From the NCBI GenBank assembly GCA_008508345.1, contig QNGE01000937.1:79406-143405 (forward strand): a stretch of DNA of 64,000 bases. The letters run 5' to 3'. Positions 1 to 8,620 of this stretch are shown here, in pieces; within the stretch, counting starts at the first letter, position 1; each line of letters opens with the position of its first letter. The stretch is from Paragonimus westermani. Taxonomy: Eukaryota; Platyhelminthes; Trematoda; Plagiorchiida; Troglotrematidae. A model generated the notes under the pieces. The model searched no databases, was not told where the DNA came from, and saw nothing but the letters and a program-made list of their open reading frames with translations. The position numbers were made by a program, and so were the translations under genes.

Positions 1-330
1 AGAGGAACATCTCGACACGATGTTGGAATACGGTCAAGGCCAACATTGGGTGGATGGCGGACAGCACGAGCAGCCGGACGAGCCACCGCGCAACGAAATC
101 GGACAAACAGACGAGGAATGGCAAGCGGGAAACCCCCCGGTAGGAGGCGCCGATCACACACGTAAACCGGTCAGAATTGCACACGACGTGTGAACGGAAA
201 CCGGGGGGTGTTGCGGGTTGGAATTATGACTCATAAACGAGAGAGCGTGCGTTGCATATGACTGGCGATTTGGACAATAAGGATTGTGCTTTATTGGACG
301 CCTTCTCGCTACAACATGACTGTAATTTTG
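1..330 (+). repeat. LTR-like end of a Ty3/gypsy-type element, copy A
   Basis: Bases about 85-325 align clearly, with scattered substitutions, to the reverse strand of 8240-8480. Both copies share a coding-like stretch resembling NEIG-T-EEWQA, a run of C's, an AAACCGGGG block, and TTGGACAATAA followed by a CGCCTT-TCGCTACA block. In the second copy the repeat follows what reads like the C-terminal tail of a gypsy polyprotein, so I interpret the repeat as the pol/LTR boundary. A TGGCGA motif before TTGGACAAT could be a primer-binding site, but I cannot match it to a specific tRNA. The left part runs off the window edge. The family assignment is inference; the two-copy homology is seen directly. 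Confidence 0.5.
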
Positions 331-1230
331 TGTGGAGTGGGCAAGAATATCATGGTCATCTTGTTACATGACTTACAGTAATGCCAAATCGTGGGCAGCA
401 CCAAGTGGCTGAAAACACTGACTAGCAGCACGAAGGCTGAGGTTCGGGTGTTGGTCTGGTTGTATCTCTGGGAGCACAAAGGATATCTTGGCACACACCG
501 ATGTGAGCATCACGTTCACCTGGTCTTACTTCAGATTTTCCAGTTCTGAGTCGATCGAATCACATTTTGCACTAGCACCGTAGGATTAGGGGCATATCTT
601 AAATGTATTAAGTGAGTAGACAGAACCAAATATCTCAATCATGTATGATGGATTGAATGAGCAGTGAGTACAAATGAATAGGAGATGGTGATAGGCAAAA
701 TGAAAACAGGATTTTGATAAACTACTATTCTCAATAGTTACCTTTTTCATATTTAGATACTCACGCGTGATACGAGGAAGAAGACAATTCTTGGTGTATG
801 GAGTGTGAAATATTTTTGCACTTGAGTACTAATTCTGATACGGAGCCTGCATCATGGAAACGGGACCGTGATTTGCACAAAACCGGTGACCGGATGTCGT
901 TACATCGGTCTGTTCGACTTGGATCACTTGGGGAATAAGAAGTGTGCTCGAAATATCTAATATGCATGTGGTGTTCACCGTTCAGTTCTAGAAAGAAACT
1001 GATCTGAGACTGTACCCCATCTCCCGAATCGGATAAGTCCATGAACAAAGGAAGCCACGTGCAGAATGAAACGGACACAATGAACCAATCAGCATCCGAA
1101 AATGTTGAGGAAAGCTGTTCATGAAGGCCTTAGAATAGGCGAGGAAAATATCTCAGTATTCATAATTGCTTGCATAAAAGCCGCACGTGGTGCTTCTAGT
1201 TGGAAACTGTACCACGTAAACACTCACATT
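331..1230. other. 3' flank of the GPCR gene, no gene recognised
   Basis: This stretch lies downstream of the receptor stop codon on the minus strand and presumably includes its 3' UTR. Short open frames exist on both strands, but none shows a recognisable domain or similarity to another part of the window. I saw no clear AATAAA on the minus strand close to the stop codon, so the transcript end is undefined. Confidence 0.4.
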
Positions 1231-2172
1231 TCAGCTCGCACATACTGCTCTCTTCAAGTTAGCACGAGCACATTTTGCGCACGTAATAAACTGTTGTTTA
1301 GCCTGCTCTCTCAGAGCAGTGTTCAGTGCCATGAGAACACACGGATTCACACAATACGCGATGGTGATAGACATTAAACGTGCCTGGTGCATCACAGAAC
1401 CCGGATCATAGCTTCCAATGCTCGTACGCTCAAACAGATAGGCTAGCGCATCTGGCAGTTGAAACAAAGCACAGATCAGACAGTAGAGGACGATAGTTCC
1501 AACTAGACGACACATGTGCATCTCGGTCTGGTCATCGGACTGCGTGGAGCTACAGGCTTGGTTTCTGCTTTGCACAATCCTCCACACAATTAACGAGTGT
1601 ATTCCGACTGTCAGCAAGGCTGGCAACACGTATTCGAACAACAACCAAATGTACGAATGCACTGTCAATAAGACCGATAGGCTTGGATTGTCAGTCGCAT
1701 GCTTCCACAAACAAAGCTCGTTCTCGTATCGACGATTGAAGAAGACGGGCACGCAGAGCACAAAAGTGATGAGTAACAAGTACACATAGCAACTCACTAT
1801 AAGCCCCTTCTGACGTTGTTTGTAGCCAATTGGGTAAAACGTAGCAATTAATCGGTCAACCGAAATGTAGACGAGGTTGTGTATGCTCAATACAACACTG
1901 AAAGAGAAAAAGCTGCCATAAGACCAGAGATAGCACATTATCGCATTGAAGGTCAAGTTGGCCGTGTGCACCACCGGACCGGTCATATTGGTCAGGATTG
2001 CTATCAGACAACTCAGTGCGTCAAATAAACACTGATTACGTAGCAGTATCATTGTCGAACGTGATCCAAGTTTGACCTTCAACAGCAGATGAAAGATGAA
2101 ACAGTTGATCATTGCACCGATGAATGCAATTATTCCAAAAACGATGCGAACAGCCAGTTCCGAATCGGCCAT
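1231..2172 (-). CDS. Intronless rhodopsin-like GPCR, flatworm orphan (PROF1-like)
   Basis: A 313-residue seven-helix receptor of the plasma membrane; ligand unknown. I start it at the ATG at 2172 because the context AAAATGG is strong and the upstream extension would need a GTG start. Hydrophobic helices fall at about 8-31, 40-62, 80-104, 124-145, 168-196, 221-245 and 265-287. Seen landmarks: Asn23 in helix 1 (1.50), Asp51 in helix 2 (2.50), Cys80 before helix 3 paired with Cys154 in loop 2, and Asp106-Arg107 at the end of helix 3 as VDRL rather than DRY. Helix 6 has FQLP instead of CWxP, helix 7 ends NPCVLM instead of NPxxY, and the usual helix-4 Trp is missing. N-glycosylation sites lie at Asn62 and Asn72. 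A single exon with these variants fits the platyhelminth-specific rhodopsin orphan family (PROF1) as I remember it. The gene is uninterrupted amid decayed transposons, so it is probably functional. Confidence 0.85.
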   Translation of the reverse strand: MADSELAVRIVFGIIAFIGAMINCFIFHLLLKVKLGSRSTMILLRNQCLFDALSCLIAILTNMTGPVVHTANLTFNAIMCYLWSYGSFFSFSVVLSIHNLVYISVDRLIATFYPIGYKQRQKGLIVSCYVYLLLITFVLCVPVFFNRRYENELCLWKHATDNPSLSVLLTVHSYIWLLFEYVLPALLTVGIHSLIVWRIVQSRNQACSSTQSDDQTEMHMCRLVGTIVLYCLICALFQLPDALAYLFERTSIGSYDPGSVMHQARLMSITIAYCVNPCVLMALNTALREQAKQQFITCAKCARANLKRAVCAS

Positions 2173-3140
2173 TTTAGTGGGGTGGAATAGAGTCACGCAG
2201 GGAGCATTATGTTATAAACATCAATTTGTGCCAACCGCCCAGAGGAGTGTAAGCATCAATTCGATTGGTTGACTATGAAAGCATTATCATCCGATTGCCG
2301 CCAGTTGAGTCTGTAATGTGAGTTCTGTTTAGGCTATTGTTGCTCTGTGATTTCTCATTGGTTAATTTGCTGCTATGCCCTGTAACTGCCCTCATTATCT
2401 ATGGGACTGAGAACAATTTTGCTCACTTTCTGCGTGAACTGATTGTGCACGATGGATAACGATTGCGTGATTTGCTGCTTGTGTGTGCAGTGGAAATCCT
2501 GGTCATGGTTATTTGAGCACTCAGTAACAAATGTGTTTTAATGATAGCCATTTGGAGACATTGATAACTATGTCCAGACGACAGTGTTTGCAGAAGGTCG
2601 AGCTTAATACTCTTGATCCATACTGTCGGAAGTGATGTGAAAGAGTAATTCTTTATCGTTTACCAAGGTCGTGCCATGTGGTATTGTACTTGTGTCCGCG
2701 CTTGTTGTCACCTGTCCTCTTTTTGATCCGTGTCCCCGCTTCGACTGCATCGAATCACATGCAATCGAAGCGTTCCAATAGGCTAAGCACTTTGGGGTAG
2801 TTGTGCTTAGATGTGTTTAATACTGACTGCATAGGGGAGCTTACCTAGTGAGACACAGACTCATGTGTGAATAGGTGAATTATTTTTTTACCAATGTAGC
2901 ATTGCTACCTAACGTAGTTTAGAAGAAGGAGGCTAGAAACGGTGTCACCATAAAGAAAGAGCGCTCCGATTTCCCAGGGATTGACCGTGACCTTAGGTGT
3001 ATGATATCGTACGGTTGAAAAACTTCTCGTATATTTACTGTAGTCATGAGTAGATCTACTGCTAGCCCCCGAGTTGCACTGCCCTTTGTTGCCAAGTGAG
3101 TAGGATATTTCAGTTACTGGCTCCGTTACTGCGTTGATGT
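2173..3140. other. 5' flank of the GPCR gene, no gene recognised
   Basis: This is the upstream region of the receptor on the minus strand. Minus-strand TTTATAAC lies about 30 bases before the ATG (near 2210), which would leave a very short leader if used as a TATA box. It is weak evidence, because a 5' UTR intron cannot be excluded. No coding exon or known repeat recognised here. Confidence 0.3.
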
Positions 3141-3149
3141 CACAGCTCT

Positions 3150-3640
3150 GAATGAGTTAGGGCTTGCGAACCATGGTGAGCTCCAGAAAGCAGGTGCAAG
3201 CTGGATCTTCTATTGGATCTGGGTGTTCGGGAACACGGTATTTGTTTCGCAGTCGCTGACAATATTAGTTCATTGATGGCAGATGAACTATAAAGCATCA
3301 GCCGTCGAATCACGTTCAGCGGTCTAGGACTCGATCGAGGTAAGTTTACTACCGTTTTTAGTGTTGATGGTCAGACCATGTATCAAATCGGTGATGCAGA
3401 ATTTCACTTCTACGGTAGTCCCTCCACACCACTTTCCTCGACACAGAATGTTTACTCTGGAAAACTTCAACGTGGGGGTCGGACACGATTCGGCGTCCTG
3501 GTCCAGTGGTTTCGAGTCTCACGGTATTGGTGTAGCCAGCGAAATCGGTAAGCAGATGTGCTACGAGCGAACAGACTACCACGGTCACCGGTTTAGAGAT
3601 GCTCCCAACTTCGTCATTGGTGCTGTTCTAAACCAATACG
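3150..3640 (+). pseudogene. LINE endonuclease relic
   Basis: Plus-strand translation pieces match the apurinic-type endonuclease of the better preserved LINE copies at 5535-6885 (minus) and 26850-28790 (plus). The segment near 3180-3240 corresponds to their ADQGKL-EAG-YTFYWI block. The frame at 3361-3675 carries N-x-x-VG-DS--W-----G--GIG, the degenerate counterpart of the LGDLNARVGRDS metal-binding block. The Asp of that motif is lost, and frameshifts and stops break the frame, so the copy is dead. Only the endonuclease part is present. Confidence 0.7.
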
Positions 3641-4007
3641 TAGATGAACCTACGCAACCAATTGCTTTTTTTTAAAGAAGCTCCAATCCGCAGATACACG
3701 TTATAGCAGCCTCGGTAGAGAATTATCATCCAATTATCTCTCTGTTAAACACTTACTTGAAGGTCAAACGTTTTGCGTGTATACTGACCAAAAACTCTGA
3801 GCTCACGTGTTCGACCACAATTGGAACAAGTACTCACCTAGGGAGATTCGATAGGTGGATTTTTTCATAACAGTTCACAACTGACACCCGATTCGCCACC
3901 GGAGCATCTAACGTGGTCGCAGATGCCTTATCATGACCAGACGTTGACGTCGCAAGCAAAGCCAGATTGTATTGCTAATAAGTAATGTGACAGATTTATG
4001 ATGCTGG
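3641..4007. other. Unassigned spacer
   Basis: A few hundred bases between a LINE relic and a tRNA-headed repeat. A phrase reading as VARGASNVVADALS-like at about 3890-3940 could be a scrap of a gypsy RNase H domain, which fits the integrase relic downstream, but it is too short to annotate as such. Confidence 0.25.
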
Positions 4008-4115
4008 GTGAGACCAAACTATGAAAAGTCAGAGTTTCGAGTGATTTGAACCATCGACAGACACAGCATGCCTCAACGCGGTAAACGTTCTATCAGCTGA
4101 GTTACGAAGCCCCTG
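4008..4115 (-). repeat. tRNA-headed SINE-like repeat, family A, minus copy
   Basis: Read on the minus strand it starts GGGGCTTCGTAACTCAGCTG, an A-box-like stretch, and 50 bases on has GGTTCAAATC, a B-box. The tail contains TTTTCATAGTTTGGTCTCA. The plus-strand copy at 4213-4320 has the same order of blocks, so the two form an inverted pair about 100 bases apart. The tRNA-like head and conserved tail indicate a pol III-derived SINE rather than a tRNA gene: D-arm pairing is degraded in this copy and there is no complete acceptor stem. Confidence 0.65.
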
Positions 4116-4212
4116 CCAAGACAGTCAACCCCTTGGATCATTTGGTGGATTGCATATGAGATATTCGGGCGGTGGATAACAGAATCCAAATGTGAAATTT
4201 CCAAGCTCCTGG

Positions 4213-4320
4213 TGTGGCTTCGTAGCTCAGCTGGTGGAGCGCTTGTCGCGTTGAGGCTCGCTGTTTCTGTCATTGGTTCGAATCTAGCTGATACCCTGAT
4301 TTTTCACAGTTGGGTCTCAA
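4213..4320 (+). repeat. tRNA-headed SINE-like repeat, family A, plus copy
   Basis: The head reads TGGCTTCGTAGCTCAGCTGG. GCTC and GAGC form a perfect D-stem, a short anticodon-like stem follows, and GGTTCGAATC forms a B-box. No matching acceptor stem or CCA-adjacent end is visible, so I do not call a functional tRNA. The tail TTTTTCACAGTTGGGTCTCA matches the tail of the minus-strand copy. The better preserved A and B boxes make this copy the more recent of the two, or simply the less decayed. Confidence 0.7.
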
Positions 4321-4469
4321 CTAAAGTCAAATTGACTGATTATGCCAAAATGACGGAGGGGTAAAAACCGGACCGTGAGCAACAAAAGCACTTACAGACC
4401 ACCTCAGTATTAAGACTACAAACTGCTTCACTTCCGAGTTGCACATGAACAATCATTAATCATATCTCC

Positions 4470-5515
4470 AAACTGCCCCCTCGACCATTTGCAGAGGAAT
4501 CCCATTGTCGAATAGTCTTTGATGCTCTCCATAACCTTTTACACCCAAGTGTCATGTGAAACTCATCTGCGATCGTTTCGTCTAACTGCATATCAACTCC
4601 GATGTTCGTGAATGGGGAAGAACGTGTCTCGCTCGCCAGAGTTCTAAAATATCCCTTCATACTCCCATTCCCATTGACACATTCACTGCCCCACACGCTC
4701 GGTTTTCACACATTCACATAGACATTGTTGTACCTCTTCCACCATCACATGACTACGCACATTTTGACATGTGTGGATCGTTCCACGAGATGGCCCGAAG
4801 CCAATCCAATGAAGGGTACACCACAGCCACCACAGTGACGCGCGTACTGGTAGAAAGATGCATATCAGTATTTGGAGTGCCTGCAATTGTAACCACCGAT
4901 GAAGGAAGACAGTTTTAGTGTCATTTTTTTGATGCACTCACTACGCTACTCGGCACAAAACACCCCGCACCTACAGCGTATCAACCGTGTTGCAACGGCT
5001 TGTTCAAACGATTACATCGCTAAATAAAAGCTGTTTTGAAGGCCCATGAAGATCCGACAGAATGGACGCAACGCCTCCCAACCATCATTCTCGACATCCG
5101 TTCGTCCGTCAAACAGAACATAGGTACTAACCTGCGGAGCTCATTTTCGGTACTACTTTGTGCCTAACACGACAGCTGGTCACAATTTCAAACACGTTGC
5201 ACGCCACAGATCCTACTGATTACGTCCAACGACTCCAAGAGCACATGGTTAACATTAAAGCATCGGGCCGAAGAACGAATGAAAGATCATCAAGCATTTC
5301 TTCGGACATGATGAATTATACCTACGTATTTGTCCTTAATGAAGCTGTCAACCTCTCACTACAACAGCCGTACGATGGCCCCTGTCCTGTCATCATTCGT
5401 TATAGGAATACTTCACGATCAAGAACAGCAGCACTAAATACGCCATCTTGTTGGACAGGTTAAGGCCGGCACACATTGAAAAACAGTTGATTGATACACC
5501 AGAGCAACGTATACA
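4470..5515 (+). pseudogene. Ty3/gypsy pol relic: integrase zinc-binding, core and C-terminal tail
   Basis: Plus-strand pieces in three frames follow the order of a gypsy integrase. From 4475 there is a decayed zinc-binding module (RPFAEES-CRIVFDALHNL-HPS, then a region in place of CLxCQ). From about 4700 comes the catalytic core opening H-HIDIVVPLPPSHDY, then VTTDEGRQF with the second acidic residue and TAYQPCCNGL in place of TAYHPxxNG. After 5190 a tail reads DPTDYVQRLQEHM and QQPYDGPCPV, ending near LDRLRPAHIEK. Stops after RQF and LHR plus several frameshifts inactivate it. The tail style resembles the CsRn1-type elements of flukes (from memory). The LTR-like copy at 1-330 has the same orientation but I cannot show it belongs to this element. 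Confidence 0.8.
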
Positions 5516-5534
5516 AAAATTGCCGGATTCAAAG

Positions 5535-6885
5535 ACGTCAGCTGCCGATGTCCACGTCTACCAGTGCTTTAGTAGACTGAATACATGGACCGAAGATAGC
5601 CTCAAGCGAATCGTAGAACTCTTTGTGTTGCCGACGGTATGCGAAACCCTGCATGCGCTCGCCCTGCTTCCTCCACCAGTTGTCCTTAATTCCGCGAACA
5701 CGCTCAGCCAGTTGACAGCGGATATTCCGGAACCTAGCTTTCTTCGTTCCATTGGACGGGTCCAGTGTGGATGTGGCGAACGCGGCATTCTTCCTCTCGT
5801 ATCAGCTTGCAGATAGCCACGTTGTTTTTATCAAACCAATCCGGACGCTTCTTGCGCTCCACACCAATCATCTCAGTGGCTGCTGCCGTAATTTTTTTCT
5901 TGAGCTGTTGCCACATACCCTCGAGGGTAGTGGACACAGGGGCGTTTTGCAGACGAGCGACGACTGCACGTTGAAAGGCATTCTTCGTCTCCCAGTTCTC
6001 CAACCGTCTGATACCCAACTTCTGCCGTTGTCCAAAAGATCTACAATAAACGGACTTGCGTACATGGATTAACAATTTGGTCCTGACCAGCCTATGATCC
6101 GTGATACATTCAGCGCCACGCATCACTCGCGTGATGCCCACTTCACGAATGTCGCGCTGCCGCACAATCACGTAGTCAAGTAGGTGGTGGTGACCGCTTC
6201 GTGGATGAGTCCACGTCGTGATGTCGCTCGCAGCCAGCTGGAATCGGGTGTTCGCGATAGCCAGCTCGTGAGTAGCACACAGGTGCAGCAGACGATCACC
6301 GTTCTCGTTGACTGCACCAATACCGTAGGGTCCGAGGACTCCCGGCCAAGCTACCGAATCGCGCCCAACTCTAGCGTTCAAGTCACCCAGAACAAACAGT
6401 CGGTCATTCACTGGCACAGACCGGAATGTGACAGACAACTGATCATAGAACTGGTCCTTTGTATCATCAGTGTGACACATAGTTGGACCATAAACACTAA
6501 CAAATGTAGCACACTCACCTCGACCGAGTCGCAGGCTCATGAACGTGATTCAAGGGCTGATGCTGTGCGGTTCGCCTATCATCAAAGCATTGATGCGATC
6601 AGCGACGGCAAAACAGACACTACGCTCCCGAACACGGTCTGCCGGGAAACCTATCCAGTAGAACGTGTACCCAGGGCCTGCTTCCCGTAACTTACCTTGG
6701 TCTGCAAGCCTTGTCTCACTCAAGGCTGCTACATCGATTCCATATCGACGCAGTTCCAGGGCGGTGCGTCGTTCTGGTCATTCTATGGCGCTGCATCGAT
6801 CCAGCGGCCTGTGCACGTTCCATGTCCCGATGGCAAGCCTCACACATACACACGGTTGACGGCATCCGGTTCGGATTAGCCTGTC
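5535..6885 (-). pseudogene. LINE ORF relic with AP-type endonuclease
   Basis: On the minus strand the element begins near 6880 with GTWNVHRPLD and ETRLADQGKLREAG, then a TGA. A 268-codon open stretch (5734-6540) follows, with LGDLNARVGRDS, a TWTHPRSGHHHLLDYVIV block and TDHRLV; these correspond to the endonuclease motifs GDxN, W-(x)n-LDY and SDH. Past the endonuclease comes the linker region, changing frame near 5740 and ending near 5535, where it abuts the plus-strand gypsy relic. The reverse transcriptase is absent. Open frames on the plus strand here, including a 168-codon one, are shadows. The same family recurs at 3150, 25150 and 26850. Dead copy, moderately preserved. Confidence 0.85.
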
Positions 6886-8231
6886 ACAGTGACCGAGGCC
6901 AATAGACACCTACGCTTATCCATCACTGCAATTGGCTTGCGCTGCACCACTTGCAGTTCCACCCACACACCACACATTCAGTGTAGACCCGAAGGAATAA
7001 GACCGGGGTGTGTGCCAGTGGGGCCTTTCTATCCAGCCGGCCAATGCTGGTTAGCCAGTTGATTGGCTACTATGGATAGGAAACACATACACCCACCCAC
7101 ATGAGCGCCCACACAACCAACCTCATCTCGGACATTAGCCTACGACACGTGATTCAATCCAGTGTCTTTACCTAGGCTGGCAAGACCTCGAGCCTGTCCA
7201 TGCATGTGAAAACAGCCGATATGTTTCATCCCCTTACCCATGAACAAAACAGCTACTTGCCCGAATTGATTTGATTAATAATCACTTGTAAGATATCGCA
7301 CCGAACGCTCCTGAGGAAGGCCACCAGAGATGGTTGAAACGTAAAATATTGCAACTCGCTCGTAAAGTTGTTATTCTCAGTCTATTTATTAAAACACAGC
7401 TACGGTACCTTGTGAATTACACAGTGCTCCCATCCTGTATATCACTGTGTCGGCGTCTGTAGGAGTCCACCCAACATTCCACTAACACATCCACGGATTA
7501 CATATCTGTATTTTGGTCCAGTCCTTGCTGTAAGTGCACTTGCTATATTTGTTCATCATTCACACTGAACTTTGTTTACAGATCCTTCTGATATCGTTTA
7601 TTGTTACCATTTTTCAGTGGTCCTTCCAATACTACTCACAAAGTGTTGCAATTAGCAAACCAGTAACTAACAGATGCATGCTAAGGATAGTACCGCGAAG
7701 CGGTCATCACTGTTTGCTTAATAGGTGACCGCACGACAGCGTTACACTGTTGAGGTGCTTATCACGAGAATGGGGTACGGGGAACATGGAATGAACAGGA
7801 CCAAATGTTCCCTTCATGTTTACGAACCCGTTCGTTATAGAACAGTCCCTCGGTGACGATGGCTGGGCGTTAAAAGTTCGAAAAACTCAAGAACGAAGAT
7901 AATTTCTAAACGTGCGATCACCGTTCGTTTAAAGCATTGTACAAACTTACCATCCTTGACCGTATATGACAACAATTCAGAAAGCAGATCGAGCCAGAAC
8001 TCAATTAGTCAAGTGGTATAGAGTACCAGAAGTTCATGGACTGGCTTGACGACTACAGTACAGTTACTTCGAGTCTGACCTGAAAGAAAAATGGAGTGTA
8101 CGCTGTTTCCATTATGGAATGAAGCGATAATGACAGAAAACCCACAATTCACAACGTTCGCCTTCAACTCACCAAACAGTTGCATGGAATCAAGGATGAC
8201 TGATGAGACAACAAGATGAACTAGTGCGGAC
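6886..8231. other. Unassigned region upstream of the LINE relic
   Basis: About 6890-7390 is GC-richer and may be the 5' leader of the minus-strand LINE. It holds the CTGAGGA...GAAAC arrangement listed separately at 7311-7340. From 7400 to 8230 I see no gene, no domain and no repeat shared with the rest of the window. Confidence 0.3.
7311..7340 (+). other. Hammerhead-core-like motif, unproven
   Basis: CTGAGGA at 7311-7317 and GAAAC at 7336-7340 match the CUGANGA and GAAAC core blocks of hammerhead ribozymes. Between them CCA (7321-7323) can pair with TGG (7331-7333) as a short stem II with one bulge. I could not identify convincing stem I and stem III partners or a cleavage triplet. GAAACG motifs of this kind also occur in retroelement ends without self-cleavage having been shown. 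Confidence 0.2.
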
Positions 8232-8620
8232 TTATGCGGTCCCCTGATAGTGTAGCGAAAAGGCGTTCAATAAACCACAGTGTTTATTGTCCAACTCGCT
8301 GGTCGCCATGTTACGCGCGCGCTCGCGTTTATGGGTATGAATTCCGACCCCACAACAACCCCGGTTTCCGCTCTCATGGCGTGTGCACTTCAGCCCATTT
8401 TTGTGGGTCCGACGCCTAGGTCGGGGGGGTTTCCGCCTGCCATTCCTCGTGCGTTGGTCCGATCTCGTTGATGGATGACTCATCCGGTCGCCTATGCTGT
8501 CTCCGATCCGCACGCTTTGGGATTTTGGACGTACCCTCCCGCGTTGAAGTAGTTCGCCGAAGGTTGGAATATTCGCACCCCCCGGGTTGACAATCTACCA
8601 CAGTAACACAAGATGTTCTA
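8232..8620 (-). repeat. LTR-like end of a Ty3/gypsy-type element, copy B
   Basis: Minus-strand reading from 8600 contains GELLQRGRVRPKSQ, which resembles the basic tail that ends many gypsy polyproteins. The repeat shared with bases 85-325 of this window follows, in opposite orientation. Near the end of the shared part AACATGGCGACC is followed by TTGGACAATAA, a possible LTR/primer-site boundary. The opposite orientation rules out these two copies being the two LTRs of one intact element. Open frames on both strands here are by-products of the GC-rich repeat. Confidence 0.5.

Noticed and set aside
1231..2196. Receptor start eight codons upstream
   Set aside because: That codon is GTG; the ATG at 2172 has a strong context and is the proper eukaryotic start.
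4215..4290. Functional tRNA gene
   Set aside because: The D-stem and B-box are good, but the T-stem is poor, no acceptor stem closes, and an inverted sibling copy with a shared tail indicates a SINE.
6184..6690. 168-codon plus-strand open frame
   Set aside because: It lies opposite the well-supported minus-strand LINE endonuclease and its translation has no domain; it is a shadow.
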